Origin: an uncultured Collinsella sp.
Lineage (GTDB): Bacteria > Actinomycetota > Coriobacteriia > Coriobacteriales > Coriobacteriaceae
Direction of reading: 5' to 3'
Assembly (NCBI GenBank): GCA_902490405.1
Contig: CABUDS010000028.1
Span: forward strand, 1-29,649
Length of the DNA: 29,649 nucleotides
This document shows positions 20,233 to 28,002 of the stretch, piece after piece (position 1 is the stretch's first letter; every line of letters begins with the position of its first letter). A program made the position numbers and the translations under genes. The notes under the pieces were generated by a model, which was given only the letters and a program-made list of their open reading frames with translations, was not told the DNA's origin and did not search any database.

Positions 20233-22890
20233 TTAGGCGCCGAGCGCGGTCTTGGCGGCCGCGAGGGCATCGGCGATACCGGCGGCGTTCTTGCCACCGG
20301 CCTGGGCCATGTTGGGACGACCGCCACCGCGACCATCGACCAGGCCCGCGATCTGCTTGATCACGTTACCGGCGTGGAAACCGGCCTTCACGGCGTCATC
20401 GGAGCCAGCGGCGAGCAGAGCCGGGGTGCCCTTCTCGGTCACGCTGGCAACGACGCAGGCGACGGGGCCGGCAACCTTCTGGTGCACGGTATCCCAGACG
20501 TTTCGCAGGTCAGCAGCCTCAAGGCCCTGGAGCTCAGCGACGACGAGCTTGTAGCCGTCGAGCTCGACGGCGCCCTCGATGGCGCTGGAGATAGCATCGG
20601 AGGAGCCACCGGTCAGCGCCTTCTTAAGCTTATTGGACGTCTCGCGCAGCTCGGCCTGCAGGTTCTCCACGCGGGCGGGAACCTCATCCACGCGGCACTT
20701 GAGCGCAGCGGCAGCGGCGTCAACGAGCGCCAGGCGGTCGGCCATGTAGTCGAGAGCGCCCTTGGAGGTCACGGCCTCGATACGGCGGACGTTCGAGCCC
20801 GTGGAAGACTCGGAGATGATCTTGAACAGACCGATCTCGGCGGTGTTGGCGGCATGCGTGCCACCGCAGAGCTCGCGGGAGAACGGCTGGTCCTCGGCGC
20901 CCACGGAGACAACGCGGACGACGTCGCCGTACTTCTCGCCAAAGAGGGCGACAGCACCGGCGGCCTTGGCCTCGTCGATGCCCATGACGCGGGTCACAAC
21001 CGGCTTGGAAGCGAAGATCTGCTGGTTGACCAGGTCCTCGACAGCCTTGAGCTGCTCGGAGGACAGGGCCTCGAAGTGGGTGAAGTCAAAGCGCAGGTGC
21101 TCGGGCGTCACCAACGAGCCAGCCTGGGAGACATGCTCGCCCAGGACCTGCTTAAGCGCGGCGTCGAGCAGGTGCGTGGCGGTGTGGTTGCGACGCAGGA
21201 AGCCACGGCGCTCGGCGTCGAGCGCGGCGGTCACGGTAGCACCGACGGTCAGCGTGCCCTCGGCGACGTGGGCGACGTGGGCATACAGGCCGTTGTGGTT
21301 CTTGGTATCGGAAATGGTCAGCGCAACGCCCTCGGCGGAAAGCTCGCCGGCGTCGCCCTGCTGGCCACCCATCTCGGCATAGAACGGGGTGCGGTCGAGC
21401 ACGACCTCGACGTCCTCGCCGGCGGCAACGGACTCGACGGACTCGCCGTTGCTCACGATGGCGACAACCTTGGCGCCATCGATGACGTCGTTGTCATAGC
21501 CGTCGAACTCGGTCGCGGCAACCTTGTCGGAAAGCTCGACCCACACGTCGTTAAAGCTACCCCAGGCATCGCCCTTGGCGTTGGCGCGGGCGCGGGCCTT
21601 CTGGTCCTCCATGCAAGCGGTAAAGCCATCCATGTCGACGTCGTGACCGGCGGTGCCGGCGATCTCGACGGTCAGGTCAATGGGGAAACCAAAGGTGTCG
21701 TGAAGCTTAAAGGCAACATCGCCCGGAAGGACAGCGCCGTCGGCGAGCGCGGCCAGGGCCTCGTCCAGGTAAACGCGGCCGTTGTCGAGCGTCGTTGAGA
21801 AACGCTCCTCCTCGGAGGCGACGATGCCCTTAACGAGCGCGACGTTCTTGAGCAGCTCGGGATAAGCCTCGCCCATCTGAGCGTTGACCTCGTCGATAAA
21901 CTTGGTCAGGAAGGCGCCCTCGATGCCCAGCAGACGACCGTGGAACACGGCACGACGGAGCAGGCGGCGCAGGACGTACTCGCGGCCCTCGTTACCGGGC
22001 AGGATGCCGTCCGAGATCATAAAGTCGACGGCACGGGAGTGGTCGGCGATGATGCGCAGGGAGCGGCTGGCGCCGGAGTAATCGTCGGCGTCATAGGTCT
22101 TGCCGCTGATCTCCTCGCCGAGTTTGATGAGGTGCTGCATCAGATCGCCGTCGTAGTTAGCGGTCTTGTGCTGCATGATGGCGGCCATGCGCTCCAGACC
22201 CATGCCCGTATCGAGGTTGCGGTGCGGCAGCTCCGGCATGGAGCCGTCCTCCTGGCGGTCGTACTGGGTAAACACGAGGTTCCAGAACTCAAGGAAGCGG
22301 TCGCAGTCGCAGCCAGGCTTGCAGTCGGGGCTGCCGCAACCGACCTCCTCGCCCATGTCAAAGTAGATCTCGGAGCACGGACCGCAGGGGCCGGTGGGGC
22401 CAGCGGCCCAGAAGTTGTCGTCCTCGCCCAGGCGGGAGATGTGATCCTCGGCAACGCCCAGAGAGCGCCACACGTCGTGAGTCTCGTCGTCCTCGGTAAA
22501 GACGGTGAAGTACAGGCGGTCGAGCGGCAGCTTGAACTCCTTGGTGATGAGCTCAAAGGCCCAAGCGCAGGCCTGCTGCTTGGAGACGCCGCCAAAGGAG
22601 AAGTCGCCGAGCATCTCAAAGAAGGACAGGTGACGGCCGTCCTCGCCGATGCAGTCGATGTCGTTGGTGCGGACACACTTCTGGCAGGAGATCGCGCCGA
22701 TCTCCTTCATGGTCTTCTTGCCCTGGTAGTACTCCTTAAACTGGTTCATGCCGGCGTTGGCAAGCAGCAGCGAAGGATCGTCGGGGACGAGGGACGAAGA
22801 AGGATAGAGCTTAAGACCGCGCTCCTCAAAGAAGTTGAGGAACTTGGAGCGAATCTCGGCCGTAGTCATTGACGGGTAGTCAGCACTCAT
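20233..22890 (-). CDS. alaS: Alanine-tRNA ligase
   Basis: Charges tRNA-Ala and edits mischarged Ser/Gly; cytosolic, 885 aa, the usual size. The class II catalytic domain starts IRSKFLNFFEERG with SSLVPDDPSLLLANAGMNQF and RHLSFFEMLGDFSFG. The tRNA recognition region follows. The editing domain has the zinc ligands in RRNHTATHLLDAAL and, further on, LCGGTHAANTAEIG. The C-Ala tail ends with GRGGGRPNMAQAGG, the characteristic glycine-rich motif. The ATG at 22888-22890 has GAGGAG 9 nt upstream; another ATG at 22869 (MTTAEIRSKF) is possible. First gene of the alaS-to-aroB run, driven by a promoter that overlaps the preceding terminator. No T-box leader is present. Confidence 0.97.
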   Translation of the reverse strand: MSADYPSMTTAEIRSKFLNFFEERGLKLYPSSSLVPDDPSLLLANAGMNQFKEYYQGKKTMKEIGAISCQKCVRTNDIDCIGEDGRHLSFFEMLGDFSFGGVSKQQACAWAFELITKEFKLPLDRLYFTVFTEDDETHDVWRSLGVAEDHISRLGEDDNFWAAGPTGPCGPCSEIYFDMGEEVGCGSPDCKPGCDCDRFLEFWNLVFTQYDRQEDGSMPELPHRNLDTGMGLERMAAIMQHKTANYDGDLMQHLIKLGEEISGKTYDADDYSGASRSLRIIADHSRAVDFMISDGILPGNEGREYVLRRLLRRAVFHGRLLGIEGAFLTKFIDEVNAQMGEAYPELLKNVALVKGIVASEEERFSTTLDNGRVYLDEALAALADGAVLPGDVAFKLHDTFGFPIDLTVEIAGTAGHDVDMDGFTACMEDQKARARANAKGDAWGSFNDVWVELSDKVAATEFDGYDNDVIDGAKVVAIVSNGESVESVAAGEDVEVVLDRTPFYAEMGGQQGDAGELSAEGVALTISDTKNHNGLYAHVAHVAEGTLTVGATVTAALDAERRGFLRRNHTATHLLDAALKQVLGEHVSQAGSLVTPEHLRFDFTHFEALSSEQLKAVEDLVNQQIFASKPVVTRVMGIDEAKAAGAVALFGEKYGDVVRVVSVGAEDQPFSRELCGGTHAANTAEIGLFKIISESSTGSNVRRIEAVTSKGALDYMADRLALVDAAAAALKCRVDEVPARVENLQAELRETSNKLKKALTGGSSDAISSAIEGAVELDGYKLVVAELQGLEAADLRNVWDTVHQKVAGPVACVVASVTEKGTPALLAAGSDDAVKAGFHAGNVIKQIAGLVDGRGGGRPNMAQAGGKNAAGIADALAAAKTALGA

Positions 22891-22936
22891 AGAGGGAATC
22901 TCCTCGGTTTCATATCGAAACAGTTCAAACGTAACG

Positions 22937-22964
22937 ATATTACCATCCCACCGCGCCTGTGCAA
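22937..22964 (-). promoter_or_regulatory. Promoter of the alaS operon
   Basis: On the minus strand TTGCAC (22959-22964) and TAATAT (22937-22942) are 16 bp apart, giving a leader of about 40 nt to the alaS ATG. The -35 shares bases with the T-tract of the terminator at 22963-22992. Confidence 0.5.
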
Positions 22965-22992
22965 AAAAGAGGGCCGCCAAACAGCGACCCTC
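22963..22992 (-). terminator. Minus-strand Rho-independent terminator upstream of alaS
   Basis: A 9-bp stem (22969-22977 with 22984-22992, one G-U pair, 6-nt loop) is followed on minus by six T (22963-22968). The nearest minus-strand gene upstream is the AI-2E-family permease, whose stop is at 23333, 340 bp away. The plus-strand small gene lies in between. Confidence 0.82.
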
Positions 22993-23048
22993 CAGCGAAA
23001 GTGCACGTTATTTAGGTCTGTCAAATACTTTGAAAAAAATGATTTCGG

Positions 23049-23054
23049 TATAAT
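23049..23054 (+). promoter_or_regulatory. -10 element of the small membrane protein gene
   Basis: A perfect TATAAT lies 33 bp before the ATG at 23087. The closest -35-like hexamer, TTGAAA (23030-23035), is only 13 bp away, so its role is doubtful. The surrounding 23000-23060 segment is clearly more AT-rich than its flanks. Confidence 0.5.
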
Positions 23055-23086
23055 TGCATATAAGAATCGTCCGGAAGGAGCGATCG

Positions 23087-23326
23087 ATGAATAGTAAACG
23101 GTTTGTCGTGAATGCACTAACCTCGGTAGCCCTTTTAGCAATCTTCGCTTACTCGAGCTGGTATGTGAACCAGCCGAGATTTGGCTACGCATTGTACGCA
23201 GTAACATCTGGCGATAAAGCGTATTACACCCTAAGCGCAATTGACGCCATCTTTTTCTATGTGGCTGGCCCCTTATCAATCGCTTTGATCGCGTTTATTG
23301 TTATTTACAACATCAAGAAACGCTAA
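23087..23326 (+). CDS. Small two-helix membrane protein of unknown function
   Basis: 79 aa, family not recognised. Two hydrophobic segments (about residues 8-27 and 53-75) are separated by a Tyr/Gly-containing loop and flanked by positive ends (MNSKRF and NIKKR), so it is probably an integral membrane protein with both ends in the cytosol. GGAAGGAG lies 6 nt before the ATG at 23087, an excellent site, and TATAAT is further upstream, so it is very likely expressed. It is one of only two plus-strand genes here, is more AT-rich than its neighbours, and ends 6 bp from the convergent permease stop. These points suggest a recent arrival. A toxin-like or regulatory peptide role is possible but unsupported. 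Confidence 0.7.
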   Translation: MNSKRFVVNALTSVALLAIFAYSSWYVNQPRFGYALYAVTSGDKAYYTLSAIDAIFFYVAGPLSIALIAFIVIYNIKKR

Positions 23327-23332
23327 CAGGGC

Positions 23333-24745
23333 CTATTTGGAATCCGAATCGTCCATGGAGCCGTCGATGCCGGTTTTGGTGTCGTCATCCGTGTTGGAAT
23401 CATCATCCTTGGCGAAGGGGTTCTTGAAGAAGCCCGTGGCATCGGGCTGCAGACCAGAGATCTTAATCCAGGGATTATCGAGCTCGGGCTTGGGCATGGC
23501 CTTGGCCTCGGGCGCAGTCTCGTTGCCGATGAGTTCGGACTCGTAGATGAAGGTGTCGTCGCCGAGCGCGTCGTAGGCGGCGACCGGGTTGCCATCGGCA
23601 TCGCGGTACGGCGTGCCCTTAAACACGGCGCCGTCATAGGCCACAAGCTGTCGGCCGGTCTCATTCTCGAAGTAGTACACGAAGATACCCTTGAGGGCCG
23701 CACACAGCGGGATGGCAATAATCATGCCGATGGGGCCCATGAGTGCCGAGCCAATAACGAGCGCCGTGAGGCTCATGATGGGATGCACCTGCACCGAGCT
23801 CTGCATGACCTTAGGCGAAATCACGTTATCAGTGACGTTTTGCGCGACCATCGTCACGATGAGCGTCCACAACGCCAACATGGGGCTGAACATGAAACCG
23901 AGCACTGTGGCGATTGCCGCGCTCACCCAGGGGCCGACGACCGGAACCAAATGCATGATGCCGGTAAAGATAGCCATGAGCGCCGCATACGGATGGCCGA
24001 TAATCATAAAACCAATAAAGGCGAGGAAACCACCGCAGATGGACGTCACGACCATACCGCGCATGTAGCCGCCGACAGAGCGAGAAAGGATGGCGACCAT
24101 AAAGCGGTACGAAGTCTCCTTCTCCTGACCGATGATGGTGCAAATCTCGTGGTGCATGCGAGGATAATCGCAGGCCATCCAGTAGGCAAGCACCAGACCC
24201 AGGAAGATGACGAACAGCTGCGAGGCCGTATTGGTGATGAGCGGGAACACACCGCGGCCAAGCTCGGCAGCGATCTGAGACACATACTTCGATGCCACGG
24301 TAACCAGCGACGAAAGATTATCGTCCAAATACTCCATGAGCGGCGTGTTGTTGAGCGTCTTGACATGCGAGACCATCTCGTTGAGGTCGCCACCCGCAAC
24401 ACGAAGCTGCTCGGGCAGGCGGCTCAGGACTTCCATGATCTGACCAAAAAGAATCGGCGACAAGATGCAAACAACACCGACGAGCACGGCAACAACAACA
24501 ATAAGCGCTATAAGCGAACCGATGCCGCGATTCACGCCATGATGCTCGAGCCAGTTGGTGATCGGGGACATCACAAAAGCAATGATGGAACCGACTGCCA
24601 AAAACTCGATGACCGGTGCCAGGATGCCCATAAGGTTAAAGATGACGGCAGCGATGACAATGCAGCCGACGACGCCCCAAATGCGCAGCGTCAGAATGCG
24701 GGTATCGCGAAGCGTGCGGTCGATTTGTTGGGGGTGCTCACTCAT
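23333..24745 (-). CDS. AI-2E family transporter (PerM/YtvI-like permease)
   Basis: 470-aa polytopic membrane protein of the AI-2E exporter / PerM family, whose members include sodium-proton antiporters and poorly characterised permeases; the substrate cannot be assigned. N-terminal helices (about 20-105: VVGCIVIAAVIFNLMG, IALIVVVAVLVGVV) precede a soluble stretch (about 105-160), and a second helix group contains SVGGYMRGMVVTSICGG, LVPVVGPWVSA and SALMGPIGMIIAIPL, typical of the family. The cytosolic C-terminal tail of about 100 residues is acidic and ends in Asp/Ser-rich sequence. Its ATG overlaps the sigma-factor stop as ATGA, so it is co-translated with the stress-sigma genes. Its likely terminator (22963-22992) lies beyond an oppositely oriented small gene. 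Confidence 0.88.
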   Translation of the reverse strand: MSEHPQQIDRTLRDTRILTLRIWGVVGCIVIAAVIFNLMGILAPVIEFLAVGSIIAFVMSPITNWLEHHGVNRGIGSLIALIVVVAVLVGVVCILSPILFGQIMEVLSRLPEQLRVAGGDLNEMVSHVKTLNNTPLMEYLDDNLSSLVTVASKYVSQIAAELGRGVFPLITNTASQLFVIFLGLVLAYWMACDYPRMHHEICTIIGQEKETSYRFMVAILSRSVGGYMRGMVVTSICGGFLAFIGFMIIGHPYAALMAIFTGIMHLVPVVGPWVSAAIATVLGFMFSPMLALWTLIVTMVAQNVTDNVISPKVMQSSVQVHPIMSLTALVIGSALMGPIGMIIAIPLCAALKGIFVYYFENETGRQLVAYDGAVFKGTPYRDADGNPVAAYDALGDDTFIYESELIGNETAPEAKAMPKPELDNPWIKISGLQPDATGFFKNPFAKDDDSNTDDDTKTGIDGSMDDSDSK

Positions 24746-25533
24746 GAACGAACCATCACTCCGTCGGGGTCAATCTTATCTTGAATCTTCTTAAGCGTGC
24801 GGCGCAGCAGACGCGAAACCTGCACCTGCGAGATGCCCAGCTTCTTGGCAATCTCGATCTGGGTCATGCCCTTCACAAAGCGTAGCTCGATCACCTCACG
24901 CTCGCGCGGCGAGAAATCGCGGATGGCTTCCTCGATTACCAGGCGGTCATCGGTAAAGTCGAGCTCGTTGTCGTCGTCGGCATAGCGATCGAGAATCGAG
25001 GGAGCATCGTCGGAGTCGGACGCGCCGGGGGCCTCGATGGGCACCGAGGTGTAGGCCGAGGACGATTCCATGGCTTCGAGCACCTCGTCGACGGTCACGC
25101 CAAGGTAATCGGCGATTTCCTCAACCTTGGGCGAACGCTGAAGCTCGTTGGTAAGCTTATCGGTGGCCTGGTTAACCTTGGCAGAGAGCTCCTGCAGACG
25201 ACGCGGCACGCGCACACTCCAGCCCTTGTCGCGGAAGTGGCGCTTAATCTCGCCCAAGATGGTGGGCGTGGCAAACGTCGTGAACTCGAGTCCGCGCTCG
25301 GGATCAAAGCGATCGATAGCCTTGAGCAAGCCCAAGTACCCGACCTGCAAAAGGTCATCGAGCGGCTCGCCGCGGTTCTTGAATTTGTTGGCAAGAAACC
25401 TTACCAGGTTCATATGGGACATGACGAGCTGCTCGCGAGCATCCGGATCACCGGTCTCCTTATAACGACGAAACAGCTCGCGGGTTTTCTCCTTGTCCCA
25501 AGCGGTCTTGCCGCTCCGGGAGCGTTCGGTCAT
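24742..25533 (-). CDS. SigB/SigF-type RNA polymerase sigma factor
   Basis: Alternative sigma factor of the SigB/SigF/SigG group, 263 aa. Region 2 (about 35-110) shows HMNLVRFLANKF, DDLLQVGYLGLLKAIDRFDP, FTTFATPTILGEIKRHFRD and WSVRVPRRLQEL. Region 3 follows with QRSPKVEEIADYLGV. Region 4 near the C-terminus has FSPREREVIELRFVKGMTQ and IAKKLGISQVQVSRLLRR for -35 recognition. The ATG lies one base after the stop of the RsbW-like gene, the classic order for a sigma factor and its anti-sigma. It overlaps the permease gene downstream. No RsbV-like antagonist is in the window, so the signalling partner is unknown. The group is usually tied to stress or stationary phase. Confidence 0.93.
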   Translation of the reverse strand: MTERSRSGKTAWDKEKTRELFRRYKETGDPDAREQLVMSHMNLVRFLANKFKNRGEPLDDLLQVGYLGLLKAIDRFDPERGLEFTTFATPTILGEIKRHFRDKGWSVRVPRRLQELSAKVNQATDKLTNELQRSPKVEEIADYLGVTVDEVLEAMESSSAYTSVPIEAPGASDSDDAPSILDRYADDDNELDFTDDRLVIEEAIRDFSPREREVIELRFVKGMTQIEIAKKLGISQVQVSRLLRRTLKKIQDKIDPDGVMVRS

Positions 25534-25534
25534 A

Positions 25535-25912
25535 TTAGATATCCGCCTTGAGGTCGAGGGAAAGCGTTAGGGGCGCTGTAGTCTTTTCGTAAGAGTCACA
25601 CACACTCGCCAAAATGAGCTCGGCATACACGGCAGCCTGGTCATCCTCATCGACAGTCGCCTGGTCGCCAAAGGTAAAGGTCATGCCCACATGCGATTCG
25701 TCGACATCGAATTTGATCGAGATATCGTCGGAATCAACAGCCGTGCAGCCAAAGATGAAGGCTTCTTCGGCAGCCATACGAATGTCCTCGATGCGATCAA
25801 CGGACATAGAGCACAGGGCGCCGACGTTGGCGGCCGTCATGCGCACCAAGCGCGCGAGACGTGGATCACCGGCAACGCTCAGCGTAATGGGGCAGGTTGC
25901 TTCGCTACTCAT
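25535..25912 (-). CDS. rsbW: RsbW-like anti-sigma factor with degenerate ATP-binding boxes
   Basis: 125 aa, predicted to bind and hold the sigma factor encoded next to it. The N-terminal part follows the RsbW pattern (VAGDPRLARLVRMTAANVGALC, about 13-34, then SVDRIEDIRMAAEEA). The N box, which should read like SEACTNAV, reads EEAFIFGC, losing the Mg-ATP-coordinating Asn. The DEGDSFD-type G1 box reads FGDQATVD, and the Gly-rich GGLGLYLM stretch is replaced by a segment without those glycines. ATP binding and kinase activity are therefore doubtful. The ATG at 25910-25912 has AGGAG 7 nt upstream; longer in-frame starts run into the overlapping DUF948 gene. Family assignment is by eye plus position before sigma. 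Confidence 0.75.
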   Translation of the reverse strand: MSSEATCPITLSVAGDPRLARLVRMTAANVGALCSMSVDRIEDIRMAAEEAFIFGCTAVDSDDISIKFDVDESHVGMTFTFGDQATVDEDDQAAVYAELILASVCDSYEKTTAPLTLSLDLKADI

Positions 25913-26492
25913 CGCAGGACTCCTCGGAGGTCTCGGCAGGCGTATAAGTGTAATACTGAGCAGGCTTAGCAGCGGGCTTCTGAACATCATCGTCGTCAGC
26001 AGCGGCATCGTCATCGCCAATCAGAACGCGCTCGGTAGGCTGCTCGGCCTCGGCGGCGGCAGCGGCGAGCTTGCGATCGGCGTCGGCTGCAGGAGCCTTC
26101 ACCTTATTGAAGAGCTTCTGCACGGCGCCAGCAGCAGAATCAGTCACGCTCGATACGGCATTGCTGGCCTCGGCCACGCTGCCCGTGACCTCGGAGATGT
26201 CGCGAACGACCGCCTCAACCTCAACGAGGTTGGACGTCAGAGCATCAACGGCAGTCTTGCTCGACTTGAGGAGCGGCTCAACCTGTGCCAGCGCGGGGGT
26301 GAGCTCATCGACAGCGCCATCGAGCTTTGCCACCACAGGCTGTGCCTCGGCGAGCGTATTGTTAAGGTCACTCACCGTCTTGTCGAGCGAATCAACGACG
26401 GTGCGGGTCTTGCGCAGGGTAAGCGCGAGCTCAACGATAGCCCACACGCCGGCAACGGCGAGCAGCAGCAAGGCGATTTGAATGGGACTCAT
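25905..26492 (-). CDS. DUF948-type membrane-anchored coiled-coil protein
   Basis: 195 aa. An N-terminal transmembrane helix (IQIALLLLAVAGVWAIVELALTL, about residues 4-26) is followed by heptad-like segments with spaced V/L (VDSLDKTVSDLNNTLAEAQ, then VVAKLDGAVDEL and so on to about 125), typical of DUF948 proteins. The tail is Ala-rich and acidic (IGDDDAAADDDDVQKP). No enzyme motif is seen. GGGAGG lies 5 nt before the ATG at 26490-26492. The 3' end overlaps the RsbW-like start by 8 bp, making it the first gene of a DUF948-rsbW-sigma-permease run. A membrane sensor or scaffold for the sigma system is a reasonable guess only. Confidence 0.85.
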   Translation of the reverse strand: MSPIQIALLLLAVAGVWAIVELALTLRKTRTVVDSLDKTVSDLNNTLAEAQPVVAKLDGAVDELTPALAQVEPLLKSSKTAVDALTSNLVEVEAVVRDISEVTGSVAEASNAVSSVTDSAAGAVQKLFNKVKAPAADADRKLAAAAAEAEQPTERVLIGDDDAAADDDDVQKPAAKPAQYYTYTPAETSEESCDE

Positions 26493-26592
26493 ACAAGCCT
26501 CCCAAAGGAATCGAAATACAGACGCTTTCCATGGTACCCCAAAGGGGACCGAACATGCCAAGAGCAGCAACGTGGGACAAAATTATCAGCAG

Positions 26593-27942
26593 CTACTTCG
26601 GTGCATTCCCGCTACGGTCACGTTCGCTTTGTTCTACGCGCCATTCTTCCCAACCACGGCCGGCAGGCCGCCAAAATGCACCGCGTTCTAAGCCTTCGGG
26701 CAAATAGCGCTGGTCGACCCAGCCTTCGGGATAATCGTGCGGATACTTATACACACCGTATTCATCGCTGCCCGGGCGATGGCGATCGCGCAGATAACTC
26801 GGCACCTCGCGAAGCCCACTAGAGTGGATATCGGCAAGCGCCGCATCGATCGAAGCCTCACACGCGTTGGATTTAGGCGCCAAGCACACATAGAGTGCAG
26901 CCTGAGCCAGATTAATACGGCACTCGGGATAGCCAATGACCTCGGCAGACTTAAACGCGGCATGTGCCACCAAAAGTGCCTGCGGATCGGCATTGCCAAC
27001 ATCCTCAGAAGCCTGAATCATAATGCGACGGGCGATAAACTTAGGATCCTCCCCCGCGTCAATCATGCGCGCGAGCCAATAGATCGTGGCATCGGGGTCG
27101 CTGCCGCGCATGGACTTGATGAACGCACTGATAATGTCATAGTGCATGTCGCCGTTTTTGTCATACGAAAAACCGCGGCGCGGGTTGGCAATCTTCACGT
27201 CATCGACGGTGATGGGATAACGCTCCCCCGCCGCCGGCGCTGGCGTCCCTTCGGTATCGGGACGCGTGACGGCAATCTCGCTCGCCAGCTCGAGCGTCGT
27301 CAGGGCAGAGCGCGCATCACCCGCGGCCAGCGTGCAGATGGTCTTGACCGTATCATCATCGGCAGAAAACTTTCCGTTCAAGCCCTGTGGTGCCTCGAGC
27401 GCACGCTCAATAAGCGTGGCGATATCCTCGTCTTTGAGGTGCTCAAGCTCCACCACGCGACCACGCGAGAGCAATGCCGAGTTGACCTCGAAGTACGGGT
27501 TCTCCGTCGTAGCGCCAATCATAATGACGGTACGGTTCTCAACTGCATGCAGCAGGGCATCCTGCTGCGACTTAGAGAAGCGGTGAATCTCATCGATGAA
27601 TAGAATGGTGCGGCGGTCGTAGGTGTTCAGACGGGTCTTAGCCTCATCGATTACGCGGCGCAGGTCCTTCACAGTGCCCGTCACGGCGCTGACCTCGACA
27701 AACTCGCTCTTGGTATGGTTGGCGATAATGTGGGCCAGCGTCGTCTTGCCCGTGCCAGCCGGGCCGTACAGAATCACGCTCGACAGCACGTCATGCTCAA
27801 TCGCGGCGCGCAGCCACGAGCCCTTACCGACGGCCTTTTGCTGGCCCACATACTCGTCGAGCGAATTGGGGCGCATGCGCACCGCAAGCGGCGCATTCTG
27901 AAAGGAACGCTCGCGCGTCGAAGCAGAAAAAAGGTCGTCCAT
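26593..27942 (-). CDS. rarA: Replication-associated recombination protein RarA (MgsA)
   Basis: Clamp-loader-like AAA+ ATPase that acts at stalled replication forks and on single-strand gaps; 449 aa. N-terminal VRMRPNSLDEYVGQQ precedes Walker A GPAGTGKT (60-67) and Walker B ILFIDEIH (D117, E118), then sensor 1 GATTENPYFEVNSALLSR. The C-terminal oligomerisation region has SAFIKSMRGSDPDAT, IMIQASEDVGNADP and the terminal KYPHDYPEGWVDQRYLP, all diagnostic. Starts at 27957, 27948 and 27942 are in frame with poor ribosome sites; 27942 (MDDLFSAST) is chosen as nearest the conserved domain. TATACT at 27982-27987 on the minus strand could be a -10. It lies between a dGTPase-like gene and the sigma-factor locus. 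Confidence 0.94.
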   Translation of the reverse strand: MDDLFSASTRERSFQNAPLAVRMRPNSLDEYVGQQKAVGKGSWLRAAIEHDVLSSVILYGPAGTGKTTLAHIIANHTKSEFVEVSAVTGTVKDLRRVIDEAKTRLNTYDRRTILFIDEIHRFSKSQQDALLHAVENRTVIMIGATTENPYFEVNSALLSRGRVVELEHLKDEDIATLIERALEAPQGLNGKFSADDDTVKTICTLAAGDARSALTTLELASEIAVTRPDTEGTPAPAAGERYPITVDDVKIANPRRGFSYDKNGDMHYDIISAFIKSMRGSDPDATIYWLARMIDAGEDPKFIARRIMIQASEDVGNADPQALLVAHAAFKSAEVIGYPECRINLAQAALYVCLAPKSNACEASIDAALADIHSSGLREVPSYLRDRHRPGSDEYGVYKYPHDYPEGWVDQRYLPEGLERGAFWRPAGRGWEEWRVEQSERDRSGNAPK

Positions 27943-28002
27943 AGCCATCCCGTGCATCAATCAAAAACGTTTTCCACAAACAGTATACCGAATAAATACG
28001 AA

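Noticed and set aside
20140..21798. A 552-codon plus-strand open frame opposite alaS
   Set aside because: Antisense shadow of alaS without recognisable domains.
22891..22960. A T-box riboswitch upstream of alaS
   Set aside because: The predicted leader is only about 40 nt, with no antiterminator or T-box consensus.
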